Shown: positions 53,337 to 61,445 of the stretch, in pieces
Layout: every line of letters starts with the position of its first letter
Numbering within the stretch: the stretch's first letter is position 1
Assembly: GCA_045804965.1 (NCBI GenBank)
Contig: JBJMMD010000041.1
Coordinates: 62,001-126,000 of the forward strand
Reading direction: 5' to 3'
From: CAVTUU01 sp045804965
GTDB taxonomy: Bacteria > Chloroflexota > Chloroflexia > Thermomicrobiales > UBA6265
DNA length: 64,000 nt
Notes under the pieces: generated by a model
Told to the model about the DNA's origin: nothing
The model's database searches: none
What the model saw: only the letters and a program-made list of their open reading frames with translations
Position numbers and translations under genes: made by a program

Positions 53337-54413
53337 GTGGCGATGAGAGAACTGACAGATTGGGAGCGCGTGTTCGTGCAGGAACGGCGAGTCGCGCGCT
53401 TGTCGACCGTGTCCGCGGATGGGCGTCCCTCGGTAACGCCGATCTGTTTCGCGGTCATCGACGAAGGCGGCGAGCCGGTCGTCGTCACCGCGCTCGACGA
53501 GAAGCCGAAGTCGGTTGCGGTCGAACGCTTGGCGCGCGTGCGAAATATCCAGGCCAATCCAAACGCTTCGCTTGTTGTTGATGACTACAACGAAGATTGG
53601 TCGATGCTCGCCTTTGTGCAACTCCACGGGCGAGCGGGGTTGATCAGCCCCGGCGAAAGCGGGCATTACGAGGCGATCACGGCACTGCGCTCGAAATACG
53701 CCCAGTACGCTCACATGGCGATCGACCAAAACCCGATCATTTGTATTTCGGAGTTGTCTGCTTCGTCATGGCGAAGTGGTCACGAGCAAGGAGGGCTGTT
53801 TTCGCGCCCAAGCGAGTTGACCTCAGTGATCCAGGGCCGGCGCTCGGTGCGGGCGTTTCAATCAACTCCTGTTGACCGCCGAATTGTCGAACAGGCAATT
53901 GCCGCGGCCGGGTGGGCGCCATCTCCGCACGGCAGCCAGCCGTGGCGATTCGCGGTCGTAGAATCGCCGGCGAAGCGGAGCGCGCTCGCCGACGCGATGG
54001 CCGAAACCTGGCAAATGCAGCTCGAAATGGATGGTCAAGACGAAGCAATTGTACAGATTCGACTTGCGAAAAGTCGCGAACGGCTCGAGACCGCGCCGAT
54101 CCTTGTCATCCCCTGTCTCTATCTCGCGGATTTGGAGGCCTATCCTGAACCCGAGCGGCAGGCGGCGGAGCGGACAATGGCGATCCAGAGCTTCGGGGCC
54201 GCTGTCCAGAATCTGCTCCTCCATCTCTATTCGTCCGGGATTGACGCCGGCTGGATGTGTGCCCCGCTCTTTTGCCCAGAGGTCGTCCGAGACGCGCTCG
54301 GACTCGCGGAAGAACTGATCCCCCACGCGCTCATTCCGATTGGGTACGCGGCCAAAGATCCCGTTCGTCGCGACCGCCGCGCGCTTGACGAATTGATCGT
54401 TTCCTGGGCGTGA
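53337..54413 (+). CDS. Split-barrel (PPOX, Rv0121-like) and nitroreductase fusion protein
   Basis: A 358-residue protein of two flavin-type domains. Residues about 1-140: F420/FMN split barrel with VARLSTVSADGRPSVTPICF, LDEKPKSVAVERLARVRNI and ASLVVDDYNEDWSML. Residues about 160-355: nitroreductase with QGRRSVRAFQSTPVDRRIVE (FMN-binding Arg-Arg-Ser-Val-Arg), AGWAPSPHGSQPWRFAVVES and an SFGAAVQNLLLHLYSSGIDA helix. Similar nitroreductase domains (C-terminal half of mycobacterial FbiB) reduce dehydro-F420-0. It begins 22 nt after the binding-protein gene, in the FMN-riboswitch operon, 5.4 kb from cofE. GTG 53337 or ATG 53343 may be the start. Confidence 0.88.
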   Translation: MAMRELTDWERVFVQERRVARLSTVSADGRPSVTPICFAVIDEGGEPVVVTALDEKPKSVAVERLARVRNIQANPNASLVVDDYNEDWSMLAFVQLHGRAGLISPGESGHYEAITALRSKYAQYAHMAIDQNPIICISELSASSWRSGHEQGGLFSRPSELTSVIQGRRSVRAFQSTPVDRRIVEQAIAAAGWAPSPHGSQPWRFAVVESPAKRSALADAMAETWQMQLEMDGQDEAIVQIRLAKSRERLETAPILVIPCLYLADLEAYPEPERQAAERTMAIQSFGAAVQNLLLHLYSSGIDAGWMCAPLFCPEVVRDALGLAEELIPHALIPIGYAAKDPVRRDRRALDELIVSWA

Positions 54414-54504
54414 CCACGCAACTCGAAAGCGTGCTTCGCGGTCAAGGCACGCGCACGAATCTTTCAACATGATTCATGGAGATCGGATCGACGGTTGCGA
54501 CCAC

Positions 54505-55395
54505 CTAATCGGCCGTGCGGCCACCATCGATAAAGAGTGTTTGCCCTGTCACGAACCGGGCCGATTCCGAAGAAAGGAACACAGCTGCCCCGACGATATC
54601 CTCTACCTTACCAAGCCGTCCCATCGGAATCGTCGCGATGAGCGCCTCGTGGGCGATCCGATCAGTGGTCAATTCGCTGATCAAAGGCGTCTCCGTGTAC
54701 GCCGGCCCGATCGCGTTCACCGTTACTCCGGATGTTGCCCATTCGGTCGCGAGCGACTTCGTCATGATCGCGATCCCGCCTTTTGACGCGGCGTAAGGTG
54801 CGTGGTGGGGGTGACCGAGCAGGCTCGAAACAGATCCGAGACTAAGAATGCGGCCGTACTTGCGGGCCAGCATCCCTTTGGCGGCCGCCTGAGTGACATA
54901 AAACACGCCCGAGAGATTGATGTCGATGATGCGCCGCCATTCTTCAGGCGTATAGTCGATCGCCGGTTTGCGGAAATTGATCCCTGCCGAGTTGACGAGG
55001 ATGTCGATTTTGCCAAGTTCCTGCTCGATCGCGGCAATAACTGTGGCGACGTTCACCGGGTTAGCTACATCGATCGCGACCGCCATCGATCCGTCGATAT
55101 TGGGGCGGGCGCAGGCTTGCGCCGCTCGCTTCGCCGCCTCGACATCGAGATCGGCAATCGCGACGCGCGCCCCAAAGTCGGCAAGGGCCGATCCAATCCC
55201 GCTGCCGATACCACCACCCCCGCCGACGACGAGCGCAGTCTGACCCGTGAGATGAAACATGGCGCGAAACGCGCCGGGCGCGAATTGACCGGGAGGAGGT
55301 CCGATGCGGGGCATCGGCACTGATTCGCCATTTCCTCCGGAAGGTTGGGATTTGACGATTCGTAGCTGCGGGGGCGGTCCGTCACCCTCACTCAT
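54505..55395 (-). CDS. Short-chain dehydrogenase/reductase (SDR)
   Basis: A 296-residue SDR of the gluconate-5-dehydrogenase/3-oxoacyl-reductase type: FHLTGQTALVVGGGGGIGSG (cofactor site with GGGGGIG in place of TGxxxGIG), DLDVEAAKRA, ILVNSAGINFRKP, active-site SLGSVSSLLGHPHHAPYAAS-K, and GRLGKVEDIVGAAVFLSSES to the end. The ORF start at 55395 adds about 45 residues of Pro/Gly-rich sequence that normal members lack; ATG 55314 or 55260 may be the true start. Substrate unknown. Confidence 0.87.
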   Translation of the reverse strand: MSEGDGPPPQLRIVKSQPSGGNGESVPMPRIGPPPGQFAPGAFRAMFHLTGQTALVVGGGGGIGSGIGSALADFGARVAIADLDVEAAKRAAQACARPNIDGSMAVAIDVANPVNVATVIAAIEQELGKIDILVNSAGINFRKPAIDYTPEEWRRIIDINLSGVFYVTQAAAKGMLARKYGRILSLGSVSSLLGHPHHAPYAASKGGIAIMTKSLATEWATSGVTVNAIGPAYTETPLISELTTDRIAHEALIATIPMGRLGKVEDIVGAAVFLSSESARFVTGQTLFIDGGRTAD

Positions 55396-55426
55396 CGTGT
55401 GACCCGGCCTTCTGGCGATGCGAGCA

Positions 55427-55699
55427 TCAAAAGATCAGCCAGCCGGCGAGCAGGACAAGGGCAAGCAGAAAGAACACGACGCTCGCCGCGCCGAAGCTGA
55501 AGATGAAGGTTATGAGCAGGGCGATGACGAGGAGCACTCCACAGGCGATCAAATAGGTCTTTTGCGGTGGACTCAACCAACCATCATCTGCCAGATAGCT
55601 CGTCGAGGAATAGGCCGGGGGACGGATGTCGCTGCCGGAGATCACCTGTCGCGCCTGCCGGGCGCGCGCCATCCGGTCGTCATCTGGCGCTTGCTTCAC
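55427..55699 (-). CDS. Small two-helix membrane protein, hypothetical
   Basis: A 90-residue protein from GTG 55699 (GAGG 6 nt upstream). A basic N-terminal part (MARARQARQ) and a short polar stretch precede two membrane helices, about 49-65 and 70-89 (TYLIACGVLLVIALLITFIF and VVFFLLALVLLAGWLIF). No family recognised. It lies 75 nt downstream of another small membrane protein on the same strand; the longer frame to 55987 runs through that gene and is rejected. Confidence 0.6.
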   Translation of the reverse strand: MKQAPDDDRMARARQARQVISGSDIRPPAYSSTSYLADDGWLSPPQKTYLIACGVLLVIALLITFIFSFGAASVVFFLLALVLLAGWLIF

Positions 55700-55773
55700 G
55701 GTCGTCCTCGCAGTCTGCGGTACCCTGCGATACCGGAATGTTCCCGAACTTGGCTGGCGCTGTGGGTGTCGCC

Positions 55774-55974
55774 CTAGGTGTCGTCGCGGGGAGCGGAACC
55801 AATTCCGGCGATATTCTGCCAAACATAGACCATTGCGACCTTGACCAGACCAGCCACGAGCAACAACATGCCGGTGACCGTCCACATGGTGTTCAAATCG
55901 AACGCTTCCGAGACCACCACAGCCGCGAGTCCAGCGACAACCATCAAGATCGAAATAGGGCGGAGATAACGCAC
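55774..55974 (-). CDS. Small two-helix membrane protein, hypothetical
   Basis: A 66-residue protein from GTG 55974: YLRPISILMVVAGLAAVVVS forms the first helix and TVTGMLLLVAGLVKVAMVYV the second, with a polar tail ending RDDT. A weak AGGTG precedes the start. The frame is open to 56184 but the upstream part is Arg-rich and not protein-like. Probably one transcript with the following small membrane gene. Function unknown. Confidence 0.5.
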   Translation of the reverse strand: MRYLRPISILMVVAGLAAVVVSEAFDLNTMWTVTGMLLLVAGLVKVAMVYVWQNIAGIGSAPRDDT

Positions 55975-56286
55975 AGTGAATATGCACCTGGCTGAAGCGT
56001 CACGCGGGAACGGCGCGACGCGGAATGGATAGACCGCAAGCCGCGGCTTTAGTGTCCATCGTAGACGGTTCATCCGTTCGGCGCAAATGGCGATAGGACG
56101 AAGGGAAAATCGGGATTTCCGTGCGAGAACGCAGAACCGCGAACGCAGGCGTGTACCTACGAGACCAGAGAGGCGCGCCGCCACCAGGCGGCTTGGGCCG
56201 ACTGAGGATTTTTGGCCCGGTGCCCTTTGGGACTGATTGATTCCCGGGTGACTTCAACGACCCAACATGAGTTGCATGGTCGCTAC
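55975..56286. other. Intergenic region
   Basis: No gene is supported here. A short perfect stem GCCGCC/GGCGGC (near 56170-56190, minus strand GCCGCCTGGTGGCGGC) is visible. The region is between the acyl-CoA synthetase stop and the small membrane protein start, both on the minus strand. Confidence 0.4.
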
Positions 56287-57894
56287 CTAATGAATCCGCT
56301 TTGCTTGGCCGGCCCATTCCCGCTCGCGGAGGACGAACTTTTGGACTTTGCCAGTCGAGGTTTTTGGCAGTTCGCCGAATTCGACGGACTTCGGGACCTT
56401 GAAACCGGCAAGCATGGTGCGGCAATGGGCAATAATCTCATCTACTGTCGCGATGGCGCCCGGTCGGAGGGTGACAAAGGCCTTCGGGACCTCACCCCAG
56501 TAGTCGTGAGGAATCGCGACCACCGCGACCTCGAGCACGGCAGGATGCGCGTAGATCGCGCGCTCGACCTCGATCGTCGAAATGTTTTCGCCGCCGCTGA
56601 TGATGATGTCCTTCTTCCGGTCGCGCAGCTCAAGGTAGCCATCCGGATGCATAACCGCGAGATCGCCGGAGTGGAACCAGCCGCCGCGAAAGGCAACTGA
56701 TGTGCCTTCTGGATCTTTGTAATAACCCTTCATCGTGTTATTGCCGCGCATGATTACTTCGCCGAGCGATTCGCCGTCGGCGGGTACATCGTTCATCTCG
56801 TCGTCAACCACACGCGCGTCGTCGGCGACGAGATAACCCACGCCTTGGCGCGCCTTCAGCCGACTTCGCTCGGCGACGGGTAGATCGTTCCAATGCGGTT
56901 GCCACTCGCAGACGGTGTAAGGGCCGTAGACCTCGGTCAGGCCGTAAACGTGGATGATTTCCGCGCCGAGCTCTTCCATCTGCGTGATGATCTGCGGCGA
57001 CGGCGGCGCGGCGGCGGTGCTGACAATCAATTTCCGTGGCAGCGGACCGCAAGTGGCCTCTGGGTGATTTGCCAAGGCGATGAGAACGGTCGGCGCGCCG
57101 CACAAGTGCGTCACGCCCGCATTTCGGATCAGGTCCCACGCCAGACCCGCGTCGAACTTTCGCAGACAGACATGGGTAGCGCCGATCGCGGTCACTGCCC
57201 ATGGATAGCACCAGCCGTTGCAATGGAACATCGGCAGCGTCCACAAATAGACGCTGTCGGAGGACATCCTCGTTTCCAGCAGCTCGCCAAGGGAGTTGAG
57301 ATAGGCGCCGCGATGGGTATACATCACGCCTTTTGGCCTGCCGGTCGTACCGCTGGTGTAATCGATCGTGATGACCTCGTCTTCGTCGGCGATCGGCCAG
57401 TCGAGCGGCTCTAGGCTTCCGCCCTCGAGAAATGCTTCGTAATCCGTTCCGGCCACCGGCGAACCGATCCCGAGGTCATCGACGGTGATGACCGTTTCCA
57501 GGGATTCGAGTTGGTCAAGAATCGGCGCGACGACCTGAGCAAGCTCGGTATCGACGATGAGCACTTTCGCGCCCGAGTGGTTCAGAATATGGGCCACCTC
57601 GTCCGGCGCGAGACGTGTGTTGATCGCGACCAGAATCGCACCCGCGAGTGGCACGCCAAAATGAGCTTCGAGCATCTGGGGTATGTTGGGCAGGATCGCA
57701 GCGACGCGATCGCCCTTCTCGATCCCAGCGCCCTGCAATGCCGAGGCAAGGCGATGGACACGTGCCTCCATTTCCAGATAGGTCCAACTGCGTTCGCCAT
57801 AAACGATGGCCGGCTTGACCCGAAAAACACTGGCGCTGCGTTGGAGAAAACGGAACGGGGTCAAGTACGAACGATAAACCTCTGGTGGGTACAT
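56287..57894 (-). CDS. Acyl-CoA synthetase (AMP-binding enzyme)
   Basis: A 535-residue adenylate-forming ligase, which activates a carboxylic acid with ATP and couples it to CoA. Motifs: DYTSGTTGRPKGVMYTHRGA (P-loop, residues 178-197), MFHCNGWCYPW, HVYGLTEVYGP (A5), WFHSGDLAVMHPDGYLELRD (A7), KDIIISGGENISTIEVERAI (A8) and PKTSTGKVQKFVLRE with the catalytic Lys. The wording MFHCNGWCYPW is characteristic of medium/long-chain acid ligases of the AlkK/acyl-CoA synthetase group. The ATG at 57894 has GGAG 6 nt upstream; a GTG just before it is in frame. Divergent from the CoA-transferase-like pair. Confidence 0.93.
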   Translation of the reverse strand: MYPPEVYRSYLTPFRFLQRSASVFRVKPAIVYGERSWTYLEMEARVHRLASALQGAGIEKGDRVAAILPNIPQMLEAHFGVPLAGAILVAINTRLAPDEVAHILNHSGAKVLIVDTELAQVVAPILDQLESLETVITVDDLGIGSPVAGTDYEAFLEGGSLEPLDWPIADEDEVITIDYTSGTTGRPKGVMYTHRGAYLNSLGELLETRMSSDSVYLWTLPMFHCNGWCYPWAVTAIGATHVCLRKFDAGLAWDLIRNAGVTHLCGAPTVLIALANHPEATCGPLPRKLIVSTAAAPPSPQIITQMEELGAEIIHVYGLTEVYGPYTVCEWQPHWNDLPVAERSRLKARQGVGYLVADDARVVDDEMNDVPADGESLGEVIMRGNNTMKGYYKDPEGTSVAFRGGWFHSGDLAVMHPDGYLELRDRKKDIIISGGENISTIEVERAIYAHPAVLEVAVVAIPHDYWGEVPKAFVTLRPGAIATVDEIIAHCRTMLAGFKVPKSVEFGELPKTSTGKVQKFVLREREWAGQAKRIH

Positions 57895-58088
57895 CACGAG
57901 CTCCGGTGCATGATAACTCTTTGGGACGCGGGGCCACTTGAACGTGCGGTCTGGGCACGGTCAACAGCTAACGCGGCCGGACGATTCCCGCAATGGCCGG
58001 TATCATAACGAAAAGCGCGCGGCCGCCGAGCGCGAAATCTGCTTCCGGCTAGTCCGAACTGCATCTGCCAATCGGGAAGGGAGTGAGC

Positions 58089-58910
58089 ATGAATACCAAA
58101 CTCATCTCTATCGGCGACGCGATCAAGTCCGTTCCCAATGGCGCGCTGTTGGCGCTCGGCGGCAACACGTTGCACCGCACGCCTTCGGCGGCGGTGCATG
58201 AGATTGTGCGCCAGGGCAAACGCGAGCTCGAGGTCGTGAAGACAGCCGGCGCGTACGACATCGATCTCCTCGCGGGCACCGGCTGCGTCGCAGGCGTCTC
58301 GGCCGGATTCGTCGGGTTTGAGAGCCTTTTCGGGATGGCGCCGAGTTACCGGCGCGCGGTCGAGTGCGGCGACGTTACCGTCAACGAGCATGCGTGCTAC
58401 AGCGTCATCGCCGGACTACGCGCGGCCATTCAAGGCGTGCCGTTTATGCCGATCGCCGGGATGACGGGCTCCGACTTGCTCAGCGCCCGCGATTTCCGCA
58501 CCGTTGCTGATCCCTACACCGGCGAATCGGTCGTCGCGATTCCGTCATTGACGCCTGATATCGCCATCATTCACGTCCAAGAAGCCGATAATCTCGGCAA
58601 CGCGCGCATCTTGGGGACGCTCTTCGAGGACGTGTTGATGGCGAAGGCGGCGCGGCGTGTCATCATCACCGCCGAGCGCATCGTCGACGGCCATGAGTTC
58701 GAATCAACCCCGAACAACGTCGTGATCCCGGCGTTCATGGTCGACGCCGTAGTCGAGGCGCCGCGCGGCGCATGGCCGTGCAGTTGCGCTGGGTACTACG
58801 ACATCGATAGCACGTATCTCGGCGAGTACATCGTCGCCAGCAAGAACGAAGCGACGTTCCAGCAGTTCGTCGAACGGCGCATCTTCAATCGCGCCTCGAT
58901 CGCGGCATGA
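58089..58910 (+). CDS. CoA-transferase-like protein, subunit A
   Basis: A 273-residue CoA-transferase family I protein of the glutaconate-CoA-transferase/IpdA type: GALLALGGNTLHRTPSAAVHE, VVKTAGAYDIDLLAGTGCVAGVSAGFVGFE and MTGSDLLSARDF, PDIAIIHVQEADNLGNARIL. The ATG at 58089 has GGGAG 5 nt upstream; a GTG at 58083 is in frame. The next gene overlaps by 4 nt and encodes the partner. With the divergent acyl-CoA synthetase it suggests CoA-ester catabolism of an organic or steroid-like acid; this is inferred from family similarity. Confidence 0.9.
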   Translation: MNTKLISIGDAIKSVPNGALLALGGNTLHRTPSAAVHEIVRQGKRELEVVKTAGAYDIDLLAGTGCVAGVSAGFVGFESLFGMAPSYRRAVECGDVTVNEHACYSVIAGLRAAIQGVPFMPIAGMTGSDLLSARDFRTVADPYTGESVVAIPSLTPDIAIIHVQEADNLGNARILGTLFEDVLMAKAARRVIITAERIVDGHEFESTPNNVVIPAFMVDAVVEAPRGAWPCSCAGYYDIDSTYLGEYIVASKNEATFQQFVERRIFNRASIAA

Positions 58911-59641
58911 CGACGATCGCCCCGGAGACCCTGCGAGCCCGGGAGATCATGGCCGTTTCCCTCGCGCGATTGATGCGAAACGGCGAAACGGTGTTCCATG
59001 GGGTCGCCTCGCCCCTACCGATGGTGGCGGTGCTGATGGCGCAACGGCTCCACGCCCCGAATCTGGTCTATCTCAATATCACCGGTTCAACCGACCCCGC
59101 GCCTGAACAGTTGCCGATTTCCACTGTCGATCCCAAGCTGCTTAAGGGCACACGATCGATGGTGACGTTGACCGATCTCTTCGATCTCGCCGCCCGCGGT
59201 CGCCTCGACGTGGCCTTTTTGAGTGGCGTGCAGATCGACGCCCAAGGCCGGGTCAACATGAGCGTGATCGGCGACTTCAGGCAGCCAAAGATCAGACTCC
59301 CAGGCGGCGCCGGGAGCGCGGCCCTGATGCCTTCCGCGCGCAGAACGATCTTATGGCGGGCGCGGCACGATCCGCGGGTGTTTGTGCCCAAGCTCGACTT
59401 CGTCACCGCCCAGGGCAACGTCGATCGCGTGGTCACACCCCTCTGCATCTTTCGACGTCGTGACGCCAAGCTGGTCGTCGAGAGTATCCACCCGGGTGTA
59501 TCCCCACGACAGCTCATCGCCGCCACCGGGTTCACGATCGAGGTCGAAGAGAGCACGCTCGTGACGCCCGCGCCAACTGCGCCGGAGTTAGCGGCGTTAC
59601 ATGCAGTCGATCCTGAAGGCGTGAGTTTCAGCGAATTCTAG
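58907..59641 (+). CDS. CoA-transferase-like protein, subunit B (IpdB-like)
   Basis: A 244-residue partner of the upstream protein: REIMAVSLARLMRNGETVFHGVASPLPMVAVLMAQRLHAP, LPGGAGSAALMPSARRTILW (the conserved GGAGS loop) and FVTAQGNVDRVVTPLCIF. In glutaconate CoA-transferase the catalytic Glu lies in a VESGLMD-like segment; at the matching place this protein reads YLNITGSTDPAP without Glu. Loss of this residue is known in IpdAB-type enzymes, which hydrolyse a ring rather than transfer CoA, so hydrolase activity is plausible. ATGA overlap with the A subunit. Confidence 0.88.
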   Translation: MTTIAPETLRAREIMAVSLARLMRNGETVFHGVASPLPMVAVLMAQRLHAPNLVYLNITGSTDPAPEQLPISTVDPKLLKGTRSMVTLTDLFDLAARGRLDVAFLSGVQIDAQGRVNMSVIGDFRQPKIRLPGGAGSAALMPSARRTILWRARHDPRVFVPKLDFVTAQGNVDRVVTPLCIFRRRDAKLVVESIHPGVSPRQLIAATGFTIEVEESTLVTPAPTAPELAALHAVDPEGVSFSEF

Positions 59642-60182
59642 GGGACCTTCAAGCGCGCTTCGCCGCGGCGTGGCGTGAATCTTGCGCATTTCGCAAGAAC
59701 GATCAGGGAATGAATGCACGATCGAGATTTCGACGCGTCCGAACTGGCGGATATATAGGCGGAATTAGGTAATTCATTGCGCTATCGGCCTAATTAACCG
59801 ACTCTGCTGTGGTTGCTTTATGCAGTTAACAGCAGTACGATATTTGGCGGATGTTGCGGGCCGCCTGATGGGAGACGACCGCCCTCGTGACTTGGCCGCT
59901 CCGTGGACGCCAAGTCTCCACGTGAAAGGAATCGTGAAAGGAATGTCCCCTCTGACCTCAATGCAAGAGCCTGCGCCGCGACCAAGCCGTGTGATCGCCG
60001 AGGCACTCGTGGGGCGGTATGGACCACGCAAAATCACCGCACAGGCGTCATCGCTGGGATTGCCGCGCCAGTTGACCGATGCAATTCTGAAAGCCTGCAC
60101 TGCGACGGCGATCGACAGTTCCAGCAGTCGCAGTAAGTCACCTATCTCGGCGCAGTAACAATTCAGCGTTCAACGACGAGAA
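59642..60182. other. Intergenic region, possibly with a small unrecognised gene
   Basis: An open frame from ATG 59820 to 60158 on the plus strand has no convincing ribosome site and no recognisable family; a shorter reading starts at ATG 59943. Because an intrinsic terminator follows at 60183, a short coding or non-coding transcript may exist here. Confidence 0.25.
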
Positions 60183-60221
60183 CGGCGGTCGGAGATCATC
60201 CCCAGGCCGCCGAAGTTTTTT
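60183..60221 (+). terminator. Intrinsic terminator
   Basis: CGGCGG (60183-60188) pairs with CCGCCG (60207-60212), followed by AAG and TTTTTT. It faces the plus strand and lies just before the convergent NUDIX gene. Confidence 0.5.
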
Positions 60222-60237
60222 GATCAAGTGCATGGAC

Positions 60238-60729
60238 TCAGTCGAGTCGCAGTGGTTCGACGGGGATATCGCCCTCGATGATCCGAGCGACCAGCTCAAC
60301 TAGACCCGAGGGGATGATTCGTTCCTGCGCGGCGCGAAGTGCATTAATCTCCCACCATCGATGATCACGATAGGCGCCTCGCTCGAACTCGCCCATATTG
60401 TCAAGCGTGACGATTGTATTCGGCAAACGAATCAAGTAAAAGCGGTCGTGCGCCTGAATGGTCTCGCCTGACCAATCGAGCACCGGTTCACAGATCGCGA
60501 CGAGCGGTCCCGGCTCGATTCCCGCAATCCCGGTCTCTTCCCAAAGCTCGCGACGCGCGGCGTCCTCGTGGCTTTCACCCTCTTCAACTCCACCGCCTGG
60601 CGTAATCCACGCGATCAACCATGGATTGAGGTCGTTAACCCGATTCACGGTTGCATCCTCGACTTTGAACAACAAAACACGATTACTGTTATCGAGCAAA
60701 ATGAGCCGAGACGTGCGCCTGATCCTCAT
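60238..60729 (-). CDS. NUDIX hydrolase
   Basis: A 163-residue NUDIX protein: SRLILLDNSNRVLLFKVED opening strands, and the NUDIX box at GGGVEEGESHEDAARRELWE followed by ETGI, matching Gx5Ex7REUxEExGU. FYLIRLPNTIVTLDNMGEFE and HRWWEINAL complete the fold. It should cleave a nucleoside diphosphate linked to another moiety; the substrate cannot be told. The ATG at 60729 has GGAG 5 nt upstream. Confidence 0.92.
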   Translation of the reverse strand: MRIRRTSRLILLDNSNRVLLFKVEDATVNRVNDLNPWLIAWITPGGGVEEGESHEDAARRELWEETGIAGIEPGPLVAICEPVLDWSGETIQAHDRFYLIRLPNTIVTLDNMGEFERGAYRDHRWWEINALRAAQERIIPSGLVELVARIIEGDIPVEPLRLD

Positions 60730-60815
60730 AATTTCTCCATCACTGCATCCCTGGCGTAGAAGCATTATGAGGTAGGAGAGATGATGTTTGAGCTAGCTTG
60801 AAAATCCTTCGCTCA

Positions 60816-60890
60816 CTACGCGGCTGCGGCGCGTGCTTAGAAAACTCCGAATTGAACGTACAAAGCCGGCTTAAGTCCAGCTGACAAGGG
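60816..60890 (+). repeat. Dispersed hairpin repeat
   Basis: CTACGCGGCTGCGGCGCGTG begins the copy, then TTGAACG and the decayed stem AGCCGGCTTAAGTCCAGCT. Same family as 12201-12278 and 23488-23572. Confidence 0.65.
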
Positions 60891-60902
60891 TCGGCGTCTG
60901 CG

Positions 60903-61145
60903 GTGCAACTCGGCAAAGAATCGAACAAGTTCGAGGAGGTCAAGGCGGGACTTGAGCACGATCCCGAGTCGATCTGGACGGTATATGCTGATCCGAGACG
61001 CGATCAGTGGGAGACGGAGCTCCTACCTATACTCAAGAAAATGCGGCTCGCGGACATTGCAGCCGGGATCGGTCTTAGTGAGCGGCGATTCGGGCGATTC
61101 GAAATGGCCTTGTACGTCCTAGAGCTCGTGTGCGAGACGTGTTGA
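60903..61145 (+). CDS. Small hypothetical protein with a helix-turn-helix-like C-terminus
   Basis: An 80-residue frame from GTG 60903 without a clear ribosome site. The segment LLPILKKMRLADIAAGIGLSERRFGR resembles a helix-turn-helix (quoted here as LADIAAGIGLSERRF for the core). It begins directly after a dispersed repeat, so it may be the remnant of a longer gene. I cannot assign a function. Confidence 0.3.
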   Translation: MQLGKESNKFEEVKAGLEHDPESIWTVYADPRRDQWETELLPILKKMRLADIAAGIGLSERRFGRFEMALYVLELVCETC

Positions 61146-61445
61146 TTCGCCTAGCAGGGCTCTCCAATCGGCCACTAAGGGCAACTAAAGCAACTTAATG
61201 AACTTTGTTCGGGTCATCGGCGCCGGTTTCGCGGCCTCCTACACTCAACGTCTAAATCGCAGTGGACTCAGGGTGTGGTTCCCCGACCGTCCTGCCCCAA
61301 TTATTCGGTCCACGGTTTATGAGAGTCCGACCTCCGGATTTTCGCCTACCCAACCGGGCAACCCGGTCGCCGCGGGTCGGCGTTTCGTTGACGGCATTCG
61401 GGCGATAGGCCATTATCCGCCCGCGGAAGGGCCGGAAGGACCGCT
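61146..61445. other. Intergenic region at a base-composition step
   Basis: No gene supported. Around 61340-61440 the sequence changes from the mixed composition of the rest of the window to a more GC-rich type that continues to the end. Confidence 0.4.

Noticed and set aside
59774..60100. Minus-strand open frame of 108 residues
   Set aside because: No ribosome site or family; a plus-strand reading of the same DNA is just as weak.
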